From contig DASXHD010000025.1 of assembly GCA_036488725.1 (NCBI GenBank), positions 122,710 through 186,709 on the forward strand: 64,000 bases of DNA, read 5' to 3'. The DNA comes from DASXHD01 sp036488725. GTDB taxonomy: Bacteria; Myxococcota_A; Polyangia; Polyangiales; Polyangiaceae. The position numbers were made by a program, and so were the translations under genes. Below the pieces are notes generated by a model. The model searched no databases. It saw nothing but the letters and a program-made list of their open reading frames with translations, and had not been told where the DNA came from. This document shows, piece by piece, positions 35,136 to 45,607 of this stretch (the stretch's first letter is position 1; each line of letters begins with the position of its first letter).

Positions 35136-35867
35136 TCACGGCTTGGGCGGGAGCGACGACTTGCGCTTCTCGGTGTCGAGCATGCGCAGGTACATCTTCA
35201 CTTGCGGGTTGTCGGGCTCGGTGTCGAGCACTTGCTTCCAGTGGTGCTCCGCGCCGCCGAGATCGCCGAGCGAGAGCAGCGTCACGCCGAGCGCGACGCG
35301 CGCCGGCACGTAACCCGGTCGCGACGAGAGCGCGGCTTCGTAATGCTCGCGCGCGCGCGGCAGCTCCTTGAGCTCGCGCAAGAGGTTGCCGAGGCGCGTG
35401 CGCAAATCGGCGAACTGCGGACAGAGCGAGACGGCCTTCTCGAGCTCGTCGGCCGCGTCGCGCGGCAGACCCAAGTCGGCGTACGCCTGCGCGATGTCGG
35501 CGTGCATGTTGGCGAGCTTGCCGCGCGCGAACGGATCGAGCCCGTCTTTTTCGCCGCTCGGCTTGCCGCGAATGCGCCCGTAGACTTCGCGCGCCGCTTC
35601 GTACTTGCCGCGATCGTTGTACGTGACCGCGAGGTTCAGCGCGGCCTCGGTGTACGTCGGGTTGATCGCGAGCGCGCGCTCGAAGTGATGCTCCGCTGCG
35701 ATGAAGTTTCCGCGCGCGTGAGAGATCACGCCGAGCATGTCGTGGACGTCGGCGAAGCGATCGTCGGCTTGCAGCACTTCGCGCAAGAGCGGCTCGGCTT
35801 TGTCGTATTCGCGCTTTTGATAATGCTCGCGGCCGAGGAGCAAAAGCTGCTTGATGCGCTCGTCCAT
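35136..35867 (-). CDS. Cytoplasmic TPR protein
   Basis: 243 residues from ATG 35867; an upstream in-frame extension to 35927 was rejected because it is Arg/His-rich and would leave no room for promoters of the divergent peptidase gene. It has five or six TPRs (for example YDKAEPLLREVLQADDRF, NFIAAEHHFERALAINPTY, LPRAREHYEAALSSRPGY). No signal peptide, so it is likely a cytosolic scaffold. A similar layout is found in gliding-motility and development proteins of myxobacteria, but nothing specific can be claimed. Confidence 0.82.
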   Translation of the reverse strand: MDERIKQLLLLGREHYQKREYDKAEPLLREVLQADDRFADVHDMLGVISHARGNFIAAEHHFERALAINPTYTEAALNLAVTYNDRGKYEAAREVYGRIRGKPSGEKDGLDPFARGKLANMHADIAQAYADLGLPRDAADELEKAVSLCPQFADLRTRLGNLLRELKELPRAREHYEAALSSRPGYVPARVALGVTLLSLGDLGGAEHHWKQVLDTEPDNPQVKMYLRMLDTEKRKSSLPPKP

Positions 35868-35947
35868 GTGGGGGTCGTTTCCGTCCGTGGCGAACTTATG
35901 GCAACGGCGGCGTGCTTGTCGCCACATTTTTCGGTAGGAAGGGGACC

Positions 35948-37351
35948 GTGGATCGACGGGCTCTCCTCGCCGCCGTGCTCGGGACGACGGCCATCGCGTG
36001 CGTCGCGGCGCCGTTCGCGGTCGTGGGGCAGCGGCACGCGCCGAAACCCGCCGCGCCGGCGATCGTCACCCACAGCGTTCCGGCGCCCGTCGTCGCGGTC
36101 GAGAGCGCTGCGCCTGCCCCCGCCCCGGAGCCGCCGCCGCCTGCGGTCCACACGTTTCGCGTGAAGGATCTCGCGAGCGATCCGCACGTCTCGATCGTGA
36201 GCGGCACGATCGGCAAGCACGTCTTTCTCACCGCGCTCGGGGCCGCGGGGCTCACGGCCAAAGAGTGCCGGCGCGTGCTCGCGGGCTTTTCCGGCGTGAA
36301 GAACCTGGATCGGCTCGACGCCGACGACGGCTTCACGTTCGCGAGAGCCGCCGACGGCCACGTCATCGCGTTCGAGCTCTTGCCGTCCGACGTCCGCGAT
36401 CCGGCGACGCTCGATTTTTTCCAAGAGCGCGAAGAAAAACCCGGCGACAAGCTCGCCGCCAAACGAATTTCGCTGCCGATCGAAAAAAAGACGGTCAAAG
36501 CCGGTTTGGTCGTCGCCGACGATCTCCGCGCGACGCTCGCCGCCGCGGGCCTCAAAGAGCAAGCCGCCACGATGATCGACGACGCGCTCGACGGGCACGC
36601 CGAGCTCTCGGACTTGCACGCCGGCGCGCGGCTTCGCGTGGTCGCGACCGAAGAGCGCATCGAGGGCGTCTTCGTGGGCTACGCCCCGCTGGACGCGGTC
36701 GAGCTCGATCCTGCGGGAAAACCGCCGGTGCGCGTCTACGGCTTCGTCGAAAAAAAGACGCGCGGTTACTTCGACGCGCAAGGCCGCCAGCCGTATCACG
36801 GCGCGTGGCGCTCGCCGGTGCCGATGGCGCGCATCTCGTCGCGCTTCGACCCGCACCGGATGCATCCGATCTTGCACGTGATCACCCCGCACAACGGTGT
36901 CGACTTCGCGGCGCCGACCGGCACCCCGGTTTACGCCGCCGCCGCCGGCACAATCCGCAGCGCGGGCGACAGCGGTCCGTGCGGCAACATGGTCCAAATC
37001 GATCACCCGAACGGCCTCATCAGCGCGTACTGCCACCTCTCGCGCTTCGGTCCGATTCATCCTGGCGAGCACGTCGAGACGCGCCAGCTCATCGGCTACG
37101 TGGGCCAAACCGGCCGCGCGACGGGCCCGCACCTTCACTTCGCGGTCAAACGAATCAACAGCGCGGGCATGGAAGTCTTCATCGATCCGCTCTCGATGAA
37201 GCTCGACGGTGTGCGGGTCGTCCCGCCGCGCCTGCGCGGCGACTTCGACCAAAAGCGCGCCTCCCTCGACGCCGAGCTCGACGCCATCCCGCTGCCCGAG
37301 GCGCCGCCGGCGAAGGAAGTCGCAAAGAGCGACACGCCAGAAACGGAATAG
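35948..37351 (+). CDS. M23-family zinc metallopeptidase (murein hydrolase-like)
   Basis: 467 residues from GTG 35948, preceded by AGGAAGGGG. N-terminal signal or anchor (LLAAVLGTTAIACVAAPFAVVG), a Pro/Ala-rich linker, then a helical/LysM-like or opacity region (about 70-280, similar to the NlpD/MepM N-domains) and the M23 domain (about 300-410): HNGVDFAAPTGTPVYAA, GNMVQIDHPNGLISAYCHLS and the HxH in GPHLHFAVKR. All three metal-ligand regions are intact, so it should cut peptidoglycan cross-bridges. Divergent from the TPR gene; 83 bases before the next lipoprotein. Confidence 0.9.
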   Translation: MDRRALLAAVLGTTAIACVAAPFAVVGQRHAPKPAAPAIVTHSVPAPVVAVESAAPAPAPEPPPPAVHTFRVKDLASDPHVSIVSGTIGKHVFLTALGAAGLTAKECRRVLAGFSGVKNLDRLDADDGFTFARAADGHVIAFELLPSDVRDPATLDFFQEREEKPGDKLAAKRISLPIEKKTVKAGLVVADDLRATLAAAGLKEQAATMIDDALDGHAELSDLHAGARLRVVATEERIEGVFVGYAPLDAVELDPAGKPPVRVYGFVEKKTRGYFDAQGRQPYHGAWRSPVPMARISSRFDPHRMHPILHVITPHNGVDFAAPTGTPVYAAAAGTIRSAGDSGPCGNMVQIDHPNGLISAYCHLSRFGPIHPGEHVETRQLIGYVGQTGRATGPHLHFAVKRINSAGMEVFIDPLSMKLDGVRVVPPRLRGDFDQKRASLDAELDAIPLPEAPPAKEVAKSDTPETE

Positions 37352-37362
37352 ACAGCGGAGTG

Positions 37363-37380
37363 AGGGGTTGCGCGAGCCCC
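37363..37380 (+). terminator. Possible weak hairpin after the M23 peptidase gene
   Basis: AGGGG and CCCCT flank a ten-base loop beginning 12 bases after the stop of the peptidase gene. There is no T tract, so termination is uncertain. Confidence 0.2.
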
Positions 37381-37434
37381 CTGCGTCGTGGGATCTTTAC
37401 GAGTAACGTTCGTGCGGCGTCGGAGGAATGCACG

Positions 37435-39465
37435 ATGAGTGGCATGCGCTTTCGCGTGTTGAGTTTGTCTGCGTGCGCGGCGCTCGTCGTCGCGTGCGGG
37501 AGCGGCGACGGATTTCAGGGCGACGACGACGTCGAACAGCCCGGCGTCGACGCCGCGCAAACTGTGGACGCGGGCGCCGACGCGACGCAGCCGAAAGACT
37601 CGGGCCCACAAGACTCGACGACGCCGCCGACCAACGACGCGACGCTCGACGTGAACTTCGGCGACGCGATCTGGACGGCCGACTCGAGCGGCGGCGGCAA
37701 CGACGGCTCGCAAGAAACCGGCACCGGCTGCGCGCCCGACGGCGTCCTCTGCAACGGCAGCGTCGCCGAGACGTGCACCAACGGCCAGCTCTCGACCAAG
37801 ACATGCAGTGGCGCGACGCCGGTTTGCGCCGACGGCTTCGGTTGCGTCGTGTGCGATCCGGGCAGCGGCTCGTGCGTCGGCTCGACCGGCACGCTCTGCA
37901 AGTCCGACGGCAGCGGCTACGTCACCAACAACTGCGACTCGCAGCTCGGTCTCGCCTGCCAAGGCGGCGTCTGCACCGGCGACTGCGCAAACATCGGCCA
38001 GAGCTACATCGGCTGTGAGTACTACGCGGTCACGTCGCTCAACCACTTGCTCGATCAGGGCGCATTCTCGTTCGCTGTGAGCATCGCCAACACGACCAGC
38101 AAGGCGGCGACGGTGAACATCACGGGACCTCACGCGGTCGCCGGAAACCCCTTCACCATTGCCGCGAACAGCATCTCGCCCATCGTGCTCCCCTGGGAGT
38201 CGGCGCTGTCGTGCGGGTCTGGCCCGTGCGTCAACGGAGCGACACAGCCGACGGCACCCGCCACGCAGGTCGACGTCGGCGGCGCATACCACATCAAGAG
38301 CACCGAACCCGTCACGGTCTACCAGTTCAACGCTCGCGACTATCAGGTCAACGCGAAGTGCAGCAGCGGAGATTCGACGGTTTCCACTAGCCCGCCGTGC
38401 TTCTCGTACACGAATGACGCGTCATTGCTCATCCCGGTCACCGCGTTGACCGGCAACTACTACGTCGCGTCGTACAGTGCGTTCTACAATTGGCCCTCGT
38501 TGATCGACGTCGTCGGCACGCAGGCCAACACCAGCGTGACCGTCGGCCTTCCGGCAGGAGCGACCATCACGAAGGGAACGACGAAGCTCACGACGACTGG
38601 CGGCACGGTGACGCTCAACGCCGGTGATGTCCTGCAAATCACCAACCCGACGAATGGCAACGCCTCGTACAGCGACGACATCAGCGGCGCGTCGGTCACC
38701 GCAGACGCGCCGGTCGAAGTCTTCGGCGGCGACTCGTGCATCTACACGCCCGCGACCAACGGCTACTGCGACCACATGGAAGAGATCATGTTCCCGGTGG
38801 AAACATTGCGGAACGACTACCTCGTCGTCCCACCGGAAATGACCGGCATACAGCTCAATCAGCGTCTGACCAAGCCGACGCACGTCGTCAAGATCATCGG
38901 CACCAGCAACGGCACCACGCTCACTTACTCGCCCGCGCCCACCGTCCTCTCCGGCACCGCCTCGACGAGCGTCGGGGCGGGCGGCGTCGTCACCTTCGAG
39001 ACGAATACACCGTTTCTCGTGACCGCGACGCCTGCGACCCATCCGATCGTCGTGTCGATGTACATGGAAGGTTCGAGCAACTACTGCGACCCAAACAGCA
39101 GCAGCTGCGACCTTAACGGCGATCCGGCCCAGAGCGTCGCCGTGGCGAGCGAGCAGTTTCGGAACAACTACTCGTTCACCGCGCCCAACAACTACTACAT
39201 CAACTGGGCGACCATCATCGCTCCGACGGGAAACAGCGTGACTGTCGACGCCACGACGATTGCGTCGGGCTCGTTCACCGCGATCGGGGCGACCGGTTAC
39301 GGCTACTATTATTACAAGATCTGCGACAACAGCAGCTCGCCGGCGTGCAGCAGCGTCTCGTCGAACCATACGGCGACCAGCTCTGGTCCGTTCGGCATCC
39401 AGGTCTACGGCTACGGCCACGACACCAGTTACTGGTACCCCGGCGGATTGAACCTCACACGCTGA
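37435..39465 (+). CDS. Large secreted lipoprotein with IgGFc-binding-like repeats
   Basis: 676 residues. ATG 37435 has GGAGG 8 bases upstream. Signal with lipobox VVAC (Cys21), a Gln/Asp/Pro/Thr linker, a cysteine-rich segment (about 100-185: CAPDGVLCNG, CSGATPVCADGFGCVVC, CQGGVCTGDC) and a long beta-rich part (about 200-650) with motifs such as SLLIPVTALTGNYYVASYSA, EVFGGDSCIY, EEIMFPVETLRNDYLVVPP, which match the IgGFc-binding N-terminal-type domain found in myxobacterial surface proteins. Base use is visibly less GC-rich than the neighbours, with more Asn/Thr/Tyr. Probably an adhesin or matrix protein. The end has a CACGCT-GAG-AGCGTG hairpin over the stop. Confidence 0.85.
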   Translation: MSGMRFRVLSLSACAALVVACGSGDGFQGDDDVEQPGVDAAQTVDAGADATQPKDSGPQDSTTPPTNDATLDVNFGDAIWTADSSGGGNDGSQETGTGCAPDGVLCNGSVAETCTNGQLSTKTCSGATPVCADGFGCVVCDPGSGSCVGSTGTLCKSDGSGYVTNNCDSQLGLACQGGVCTGDCANIGQSYIGCEYYAVTSLNHLLDQGAFSFAVSIANTTSKAATVNITGPHAVAGNPFTIAANSISPIVLPWESALSCGSGPCVNGATQPTAPATQVDVGGAYHIKSTEPVTVYQFNARDYQVNAKCSSGDSTVSTSPPCFSYTNDASLLIPVTALTGNYYVASYSAFYNWPSLIDVVGTQANTSVTVGLPAGATITKGTTKLTTTGGTVTLNAGDVLQITNPTNGNASYSDDISGASVTADAPVEVFGGDSCIYTPATNGYCDHMEEIMFPVETLRNDYLVVPPEMTGIQLNQRLTKPTHVVKIIGTSNGTTLTYSPAPTVLSGTASTSVGAGGVVTFETNTPFLVTATPATHPIVVSMYMEGSSNYCDPNSSSCDLNGDPAQSVAVASEQFRNNYSFTAPNNYYINWATIIAPTGNSVTVDATTIASGSFTAIGATGYGYYYYKICDNSSSPACSSVSSNHTATSSGPFGIQVYGYGHDTSYWYPGGLNLTR

Positions 39466-39493
39466 GAGCGTGGTAGGGTGACCGCGGGACTTA

Positions 39494-41002
39494 ATGGCCG
39501 CGCCCAAGGTCAGTCAGGCAGCGAAGGTCGGCGCTTTCTTGTTGCTCGTCGCGGCGGGCGCGTGGGCGATTTATTCGACGATTTTCCGCTCGTACGGCGG
39601 CGGCAGCGGTTACGTCGTGCACGCGTATCTCGACGACGCGTCGGGGCTCGCGTCGCACTCGCGCGTGACCATCGCGGGCATTCCGGTCGGGTCGATCGAT
39701 TCGATTCGCCTCGTGACCGACTCGGCGTCGCCGCACCGCGGGCAGGCGCGCGTCGACGTTCGCGTGAACAAAGACGTGCCGCTCTTCAGCGACGGCACGC
39801 TCGGAAAGCACAGCTCTTCGCTCCTCGGCGAGTACGTCGTCGTGCTCACGCCGGGCACGAAGGTGCCGCAGCTCAAAGACGGCGACGAGATCAACGTCGT
39901 CGCCGAAGAAGCGAGCGTCGACGACATCAAAAAGAACATCAACGACGTCGCCAAGCTCGTGAAGCAAGTCGCGCAGCAGCTCGCCAACTCGGTCGGCACC
40001 GAGCAGGGCGGGCAGAACATCCGCGACATTTTGAAGAACATGGCCGACGCGACCGACGCGCTCAACAAGACGATTCGCGAGAACCGCGAGACGATCAAAG
40101 AGACGCTCGACCGCATCGACCGCATCACGGCCAACAACGAAGTGCCGCTCAACAAGGCGCTCGAGAACATTCGCGCGATCAGCGAGGACATCAAGAACCT
40201 CACGGCGGCGATCAGCGGTCGCGGCGGCAACGAGACCGGCATGCAGGTGCGCGACACGATCGCGCACCTCGACACGTCGTCCAAATCGCTCGAGAGCATG
40301 CTCGCGCACGTCGACCACGTCGCCGACCGGCTCGACCGCGGCGAGGGCACGCTCGGCCGTCTGTCGAAAGACGACACGCTCATCAACGACGTCCAAGAGG
40401 CCGCCGAGGGCATCAACAACTTCATCGGCCCGGTCTCGCGCCTCCAGACGATCGTCGGATTGCGTGCAGACTACAACTTTCTCTCGAACACGTTCAAGAG
40501 CTACTTCGAGCTTCGTCTTCAGCCGCGCGAAGACAAGTTCGTCATGATTCAGCTGATCAACGACCCGAAGGGGTTCACGAGCTTCACCAAGACGACCACC
40601 GAGACCGACGACCCGACCAAGCCGGCGAAGTCGACGACGATCAGCCAGGTGACGACGAATCAGTTTCGGTTCTCGCTCGAGATCGCGCGGCAGCTCGGGC
40701 CGGTGCGCGGGCGATTCGGCATCATCGAGTCGACGGGCGGCATCGGGCTCGACTTGGTTTTGTTCAACGGGCGCTTCGAGCTCGTGAACGATTTGTTCGG
40801 GTTCGCCGAGCAGGCCGTGCCGCGGTTCCGCAGCTACATCGCGTATCAGTTCATCAACCGGCTCTTCTTGCTCGGCGGCGTCGACAACGTGTTCCTCGAC
40901 GCGCAGCGCGATTACTTCATCGGTCTTCAGCTCCGCTACGACGACGAGGATCTCAAGTCGATGCTGCCCTTCGCCGGCGGGCTCGCGAGCGGCGCGCGAT
41001 GA
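39494..41002 (+). CDS. MCE/MlaD-family lipid-transport protein
   Basis: 502 residues. One N-terminal membrane helix (VGAFLLLVAAGAWAIYSTIF, about 12-31), an MCE domain (about 38-115: LDDASGLASHSRVTIAGIPVG, LLGEYVVVLTPG), a long helical stretch (about 120-290) with many Asn/Asp heptads, and a beta-rich C-terminal region (about 305-495: QFRFSLEIARQLGP, RFELVNDLFG, RSYIAYQFINRLFLLGG) that looks like an outer-membrane barrel. MCE proteins carry lipids between membranes, normally with MlaE permease and MlaF ATPase, which are not in this window. A needle-like helical span plus barrel suggests a protein that bridges inner and outer membranes. Confidence 0.85.
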   Translation: MAAPKVSQAAKVGAFLLLVAAGAWAIYSTIFRSYGGGSGYVVHAYLDDASGLASHSRVTIAGIPVGSIDSIRLVTDSASPHRGQARVDVRVNKDVPLFSDGTLGKHSSSLLGEYVVVLTPGTKVPQLKDGDEINVVAEEASVDDIKKNINDVAKLVKQVAQQLANSVGTEQGGQNIRDILKNMADATDALNKTIRENRETIKETLDRIDRITANNEVPLNKALENIRAISEDIKNLTAAISGRGGNETGMQVRDTIAHLDTSSKSLESMLAHVDHVADRLDRGEGTLGRLSKDDTLINDVQEAAEGINNFIGPVSRLQTIVGLRADYNFLSNTFKSYFELRLQPREDKFVMIQLINDPKGFTSFTKTTTETDDPTKPAKSTTISQVTTNQFRFSLEIARQLGPVRGRFGIIESTGGIGLDLVLFNGRFELVNDLFGFAEQAVPRFRSYIAYQFINRLFLLGGVDNVFLDAQRDYFIGLQLRYDDEDLKSMLPFAGGLASGAR

Positions 41003-41042
41003 GGCGGGCGGCGCTCGCGCTCGGCGGGCCGCGTGGACGAGC

Positions 41043-42389
<1,347 letters not shown>

Positions 42390-42399
42390 CAATCGCATC

Positions 42400-43389
42400 A
42401 TGCGACGTCTGCTCGCAGCATGCGGAGTCGCAGCGTCGCTCGCCGCGGCCGCGCTTGCGTGCACGATCGCCTACTCGAGTTACGACGATCGCTTTCAGCC
42501 CGTCGAGGATGGCGGGCTCGCGGCGTTCGTAATCGACGACGCGGCGATTCAGGCGGTCGCCGTGACCGCGTCGGATTTGTTCTACGCGACGAGCCGAGGA
42601 ATCGAGCGCGCTCCGCTCGACGGCGCCGCGCCGAGCACCTGGCTGACCGCCAGCGGCGTCGAGAAGCTCGCGACCGACGGCACGGGCACGATCGCGTGGG
42701 CCACGTCGACCGACAACGAAATCCACCAGGCGTACGTCGCAAGCCCAGGCTCGGCCGCGGTCGTCTCGACGACCAGGCTCGGCCAATTCAGCAAGCTCGC
42801 GTCCGATGCAGCGCACTTCGCGTGGGCGAGCGTTCCGCCCGCGAATTGTCCGTGCGAGCTCGGCGAAGTCCGTGGCTGGCAGGGCGTCAGCGCGCAGGCG
42901 GTCGACTACGACGGCGGCGTGAAGACCTTCGCGCAAGACGTAGCCGTCGACGGGCAAGGTGTCACTTTTTTCGCCCCGAGCCTCGGTTTTCGCCGCTTCG
43001 CGTTCGACGGGACGTTCGTGTGTGGGCGGCCCGCGGGCGTGGGCGACCAAGGCGCGCCGGGCGCGCTCCACGCCATCGCCAGCGGCCCCGACGGCACGCC
43101 CTTCTTCGCGATCGCGCCCACCTCGGGCGCGGCGGGACCGCTGCTTCGTTACGAGACGGCCTGCGACGACGCCGGCACCGAGATCGACCCAAACGCGAGC
43201 GCGGTGATGGCCGACGAGACGAACCTGTTTTGGATCACGAGCGGCGGCGCGCTCGAGACCGCGGGCTTGGACGGCGGCGCGGGACGCATCGTTCCGTTGA
43301 GCGGCGCAGCGGCAGCGATGACCTCCGACGCTGCGTTTGTCTACGTCGCCGTCGGCGATCGCATATTTCGCATCGCGAAGACGCCGTGA
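42400..43389 (+). CDS. Secreted lipoprotein-like protein with beta-propeller character
   Basis: 329 residues from ATG 42400. Signal MRRLLAACGVAASLAAAALACT with a lipobox-like AALAC (Cys21). The mature part has repeated blades of the type VTASDLFYATSRGIERAPLDG and ADETNLFWITSGGALETAGLDG, as in propeller proteins common in Polyangiales, plus cysteines NCPCELG. It is preceded by 10 bases after the activator gene, so it may be co-transcribed. Function unknown. Confidence 0.75.
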   Translation: MRRLLAACGVAASLAAAALACTIAYSSYDDRFQPVEDGGLAAFVIDDAAIQAVAVTASDLFYATSRGIERAPLDGAAPSTWLTASGVEKLATDGTGTIAWATSTDNEIHQAYVASPGSAAVVSTTRLGQFSKLASDAAHFAWASVPPANCPCELGEVRGWQGVSAQAVDYDGGVKTFAQDVAVDGQGVTFFAPSLGFRRFAFDGTFVCGRPAGVGDQGAPGALHAIASGPDGTPFFAIAPTSGAAGPLLRYETACDDAGTEIDPNASAVMADETNLFWITSGGALETAGLDGGAGRIVPLSGAAAAMTSDAAFVYVAVGDRIFRIAKTP

Positions 43390-43390
43390 A

Positions 43391-44194
43391 TCAGAAGGCG
43401 CCGCCGAGCGCGAAGCCCGCGCCGCCCGGGAGGACCCAGGGCGCCGCGGTCACGCGACGCTCCACGCGGAGCGTCGGGCGCGCGAGGTAGACGATGCCCG
43501 CGGCGACGAGCGCCGCCAGGCCGACGCCGAGCGACACGTCGGCGATCGCAGTCTTCGTGTCGAACGAAGCGTCCTTCGACGCGGGGGAGCAGTTCGGCGT
43601 GCACGCGCTCGTGTCCGAAAACTCGGCGGTCGTCCAAGTGGCGAAGACGCCGAAGCTCGCGAGACCCACGGCGCCGATTGCGAGCAGCGCCCAAGACGCA
43701 GCGGGCACCGGTCGACGGACGACGAAGGTCGTCGCCTCGCGCGGCTCGGTCCAGACGTCGACGACGCGGAGCTTCTCGCCCGCGGCGAGGACGATCGTCT
43801 CGCGCGTCGCGGCCGCGCCGCGATGAACCGTGAGCTCGTGGCGGCCGGCGTTGAGCTCGATCGGCTGCCCTTCGACGTACACCGCGATCGCGCGGCCGTC
43901 GACGTCGACCCGCGCGTCGGGCACGTCATGGCCCCGCTTGTCGAGCGCGCGAACGACGATCGACGGGACGTCGCGCGCGATCTCCTCGAGCCACCGGCCG
44001 CACGAATCGCGAAGCTCGTCGGGGCATGTCTTCGCGCAGACGAGCAGCTCGGCACGCGCGCCGAGAAAATCGTGATCGAGCTTGTAGAGTCGCTGGCCGG
44101 CGACGTACGCGCGCTGGCACGCCGCGTCGTCTTCGGCGCGCGCGCCGCACGGCGCGAGCAGCACGAGCGCGAGCGCGGCGTTCCTCAGGGACAT
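43391..44194 (-). CDS. Secreted protein with PEGA-like domain and two C-terminal membrane helices
   Basis: 267 residues from ATG 44194, which lies inside the end of the upstream kinase gene (10-base overlap). Signal MSLRNAALALVLLAPCGARA; then a domain with cysteines (CQRAYVAGQRLY, VCAKTCPDEL, CGRW) and a PEGA-type strand pattern GQPIELNAGRHELTVHRG (PEGA repeats are carbohydrate-binding-like). Two hydrophobic helices follow (ASWALLAIGAVGLASFGVFAT and VSLGVGLAALVAAGIVYLA). In myxobacteria such proteins often accompany Ser/Thr kinases, as here, and may be an extracytoplasmic sensor or output. Confidence 0.75.
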   Translation of the reverse strand: MSLRNAALALVLLAPCGARAEDDAACQRAYVAGQRLYKLDHDFLGARAELLVCAKTCPDELRDSCGRWLEEIARDVPSIVVRALDKRGHDVPDARVDVDGRAIAVYVEGQPIELNAGRHELTVHRGAAATRETIVLAAGEKLRVVDVWTEPREATTFVVRRPVPAASWALLAIGAVGLASFGVFATWTTAEFSDTSACTPNCSPASKDASFDTKTAIADVSLGVGLAALVAAGIVYLARPTLRVERRVTAAPWVLPGGAGFALGGAF

Positions 44195-45585
44195 ATTTTC
44201 TTGGGAATGAGAATACCTTGGTCGTCGGGCAGCTGCTCCCAATGGCATGAGGTCGCGGGCGGCGCGTGGTGCACGGCGGGTGCACGGAGGTGCCGAACGA
44301 CCGGCGTGCTCGAGCGCGCGGCGGTCTCCACCGCGGCCGGGGCCGCGGCAGCCGAGGATGAAACGGTCGCTGATGCGATCGCGGCGGGAGCTGCCGTATC
44401 CCGTGGAGGGCCCGCGGCGGCGACGTCGGGTGTCTTGCCGCGGACCGTGAACGCGACGCTCGCACCGACGACGGCGACGAGCGCGGCAACCGCGACCCAT
44501 CCGAGGAGCCACGAACGCGAAAGAAGCGCGCCCGCGCCGGCGGCGTCGCCGACATGCCCAGGCGCGACTCCCGAAACGCTTCGATCGATCTCGATGTCGA
44601 CGGCATCGTCCGGCGGGCCGCTCGGGTCCGGCGCCTCGCCGCGCTCGATGCTTGCGATCTGAGCGGCCCGTCGATCGAGAGACTCGCGCGCGATCGTCCG
44701 CACCCATTCTCCGACCTCGCGCGCGCTCGCCCGCGGGCCGCACGCTTCGAGCGCGACGGCCATCTCGCGCGCCGAAGAAAACCGGTTCGCGGGATCGCGC
44801 TCGAGCGCGCGGGCGACGACCGCCTCGAGCGCGTCGCTCGCGTCCGGCCGCACCGTGCGGAGCGCGGGGATCTCGGCGTCCATCATCTTCGCGACGATCT
44901 CGAGGAACGAGTCGCCCGAAAAGAGACGCTGCATCGCGAGCATTTCCCACAAGACGACGCCGACCGAAAATAGGTCTCCGCGCCGGTCGACCTTGCCGCG
45001 CAGCTGCTCGGGCGCCATGTACCCGGCCTTGCCCTTCACGGTGTGTTGCACGCTGAATTTTTCGGCGAGGCGACCGACTGCTTTTGCGATTCCAAAATCC
45101 GCCACGTGGGCTGCGCCGTCGACGCCAACGATGAGGTTTTGCGGCGAGACGTCGCGGTGCACGATGCCGAGCGGCGCGCCGTCCTCGGCGGTCGCTTCGT
45201 GCGCCGCGTGGATCCCTTCGAGCGTGTCGATCGCGACGGCGAGCGCGATCGGAGTCGGCACGACGCCGTGCGACGACGCGAGTGAGCGAAGGAGCCGCGA
45301 GAGCGCCTCGCCGTGAACGTAGTCCATCACGAGAAAGAGCTCGCCCGCGTGCTGCGTGACGTCGAGCGTGGCGACCACGTTCGGGTGGCGGATGCGCGAT
45401 ACGATGCGCGCTTCATCGAGGAACATCGCGCGGAAGGCTTCTTCTTTGGCGTACTGCGCGTGAAGCACCTTGACCGCCACCACGCGCGTGAACCCCTCTT
45501 CACCGTACTGCTGCGCGAGGTAGACCGTCGCCATTCCGCCGGACGCGATTTCGTCGTGCAGCGCGTAGCGACCGAGCTTTCGCAC
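44185..45585 (-). CDS. Membrane-anchored Ser/Thr protein kinase
   Basis: 466 residues from GTG 45585. Hanks kinase domain about 1-275: YALHDEIASGGMATVYLA, VAVKVL, HRDVSPQNLI (Ser in place of the usual Lys after HRDV), DFGIAKAVG, GYMAPEQLRG. HRDVSPQN is common in myxobacterial kinases and may be active. A helix (SWLLGWVAVAALVAVVGASVAFTV, about 355-378) is followed by an Ala/Pro/Val tail ending CHWEQLPDDQGILIPKKICP, which places a short cysteine-containing domain outside. It shares an operon with the glycosidase-like lipoprotein upstream (22 bases) and the PEGA-like protein downstream. Confidence 0.92.
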   Translation of the reverse strand: MRKLGRYALHDEIASGGMATVYLAQQYGEEGFTRVVAVKVLHAQYAKEEAFRAMFLDEARIVSRIRHPNVVATLDVTQHAGELFLVMDYVHGEALSRLLRSLASSHGVVPTPIALAVAIDTLEGIHAAHEATAEDGAPLGIVHRDVSPQNLIVGVDGAAHVADFGIAKAVGRLAEKFSVQHTVKGKAGYMAPEQLRGKVDRRGDLFSVGVVLWEMLAMQRLFSGDSFLEIVAKMMDAEIPALRTVRPDASDALEAVVARALERDPANRFSSAREMAVALEACGPRASAREVGEWVRTIARESLDRRAAQIASIERGEAPDPSGPPDDAVDIEIDRSVSGVAPGHVGDAAGAGALLSRSWLLGWVAVAALVAVVGASVAFTVRGKTPDVAAAGPPRDTAAPAAIASATVSSSAAAAPAAVETAARSSTPVVRHLRAPAVHHAPPATSCHWEQLPDDQGILIPKKICP

Positions 45586-45593
45586 CAGATGAC

Positions 45594-45599
45594 ATGATA
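45594..45599 (-). promoter_or_regulatory. -10 element TATCAT before the kinase at 45585
   Basis: On the minus strand TATCAT (five of six matches to TATAAT) ends 8 bases before the GTG at 45585, inside the short gap after the glycosidase-like gene. No Shine-Dalgarno sequence is present. Suggests an own, leaderless transcript for the kinase. Confidence 0.4.
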
Positions 45600-45607
45600 G
45601 CTCCGCT

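Noticed and set aside
35998..37434. Long Arg-rich plus-strand frame in front of the IgGFc-like lipoprotein
   Set aside because: It runs through the M23 peptidase gene in another frame; the real start with signal peptide and GGAGG is at 37435.
39450..39475. CACGCT-GAG-AGCGTG hairpin over the stop of the IgGFc-like gene as a terminator
   Set aside because: Six-base stem and no T tract; the downstream MCE gene is only 28 bases away and may be read through.
43337..44662. Long plus-strand frames opposite the PEGA-like and kinase genes
   Set aside because: They have no domains and are antisense to well-supported minus-strand genes with signal peptide and kinase motifs.
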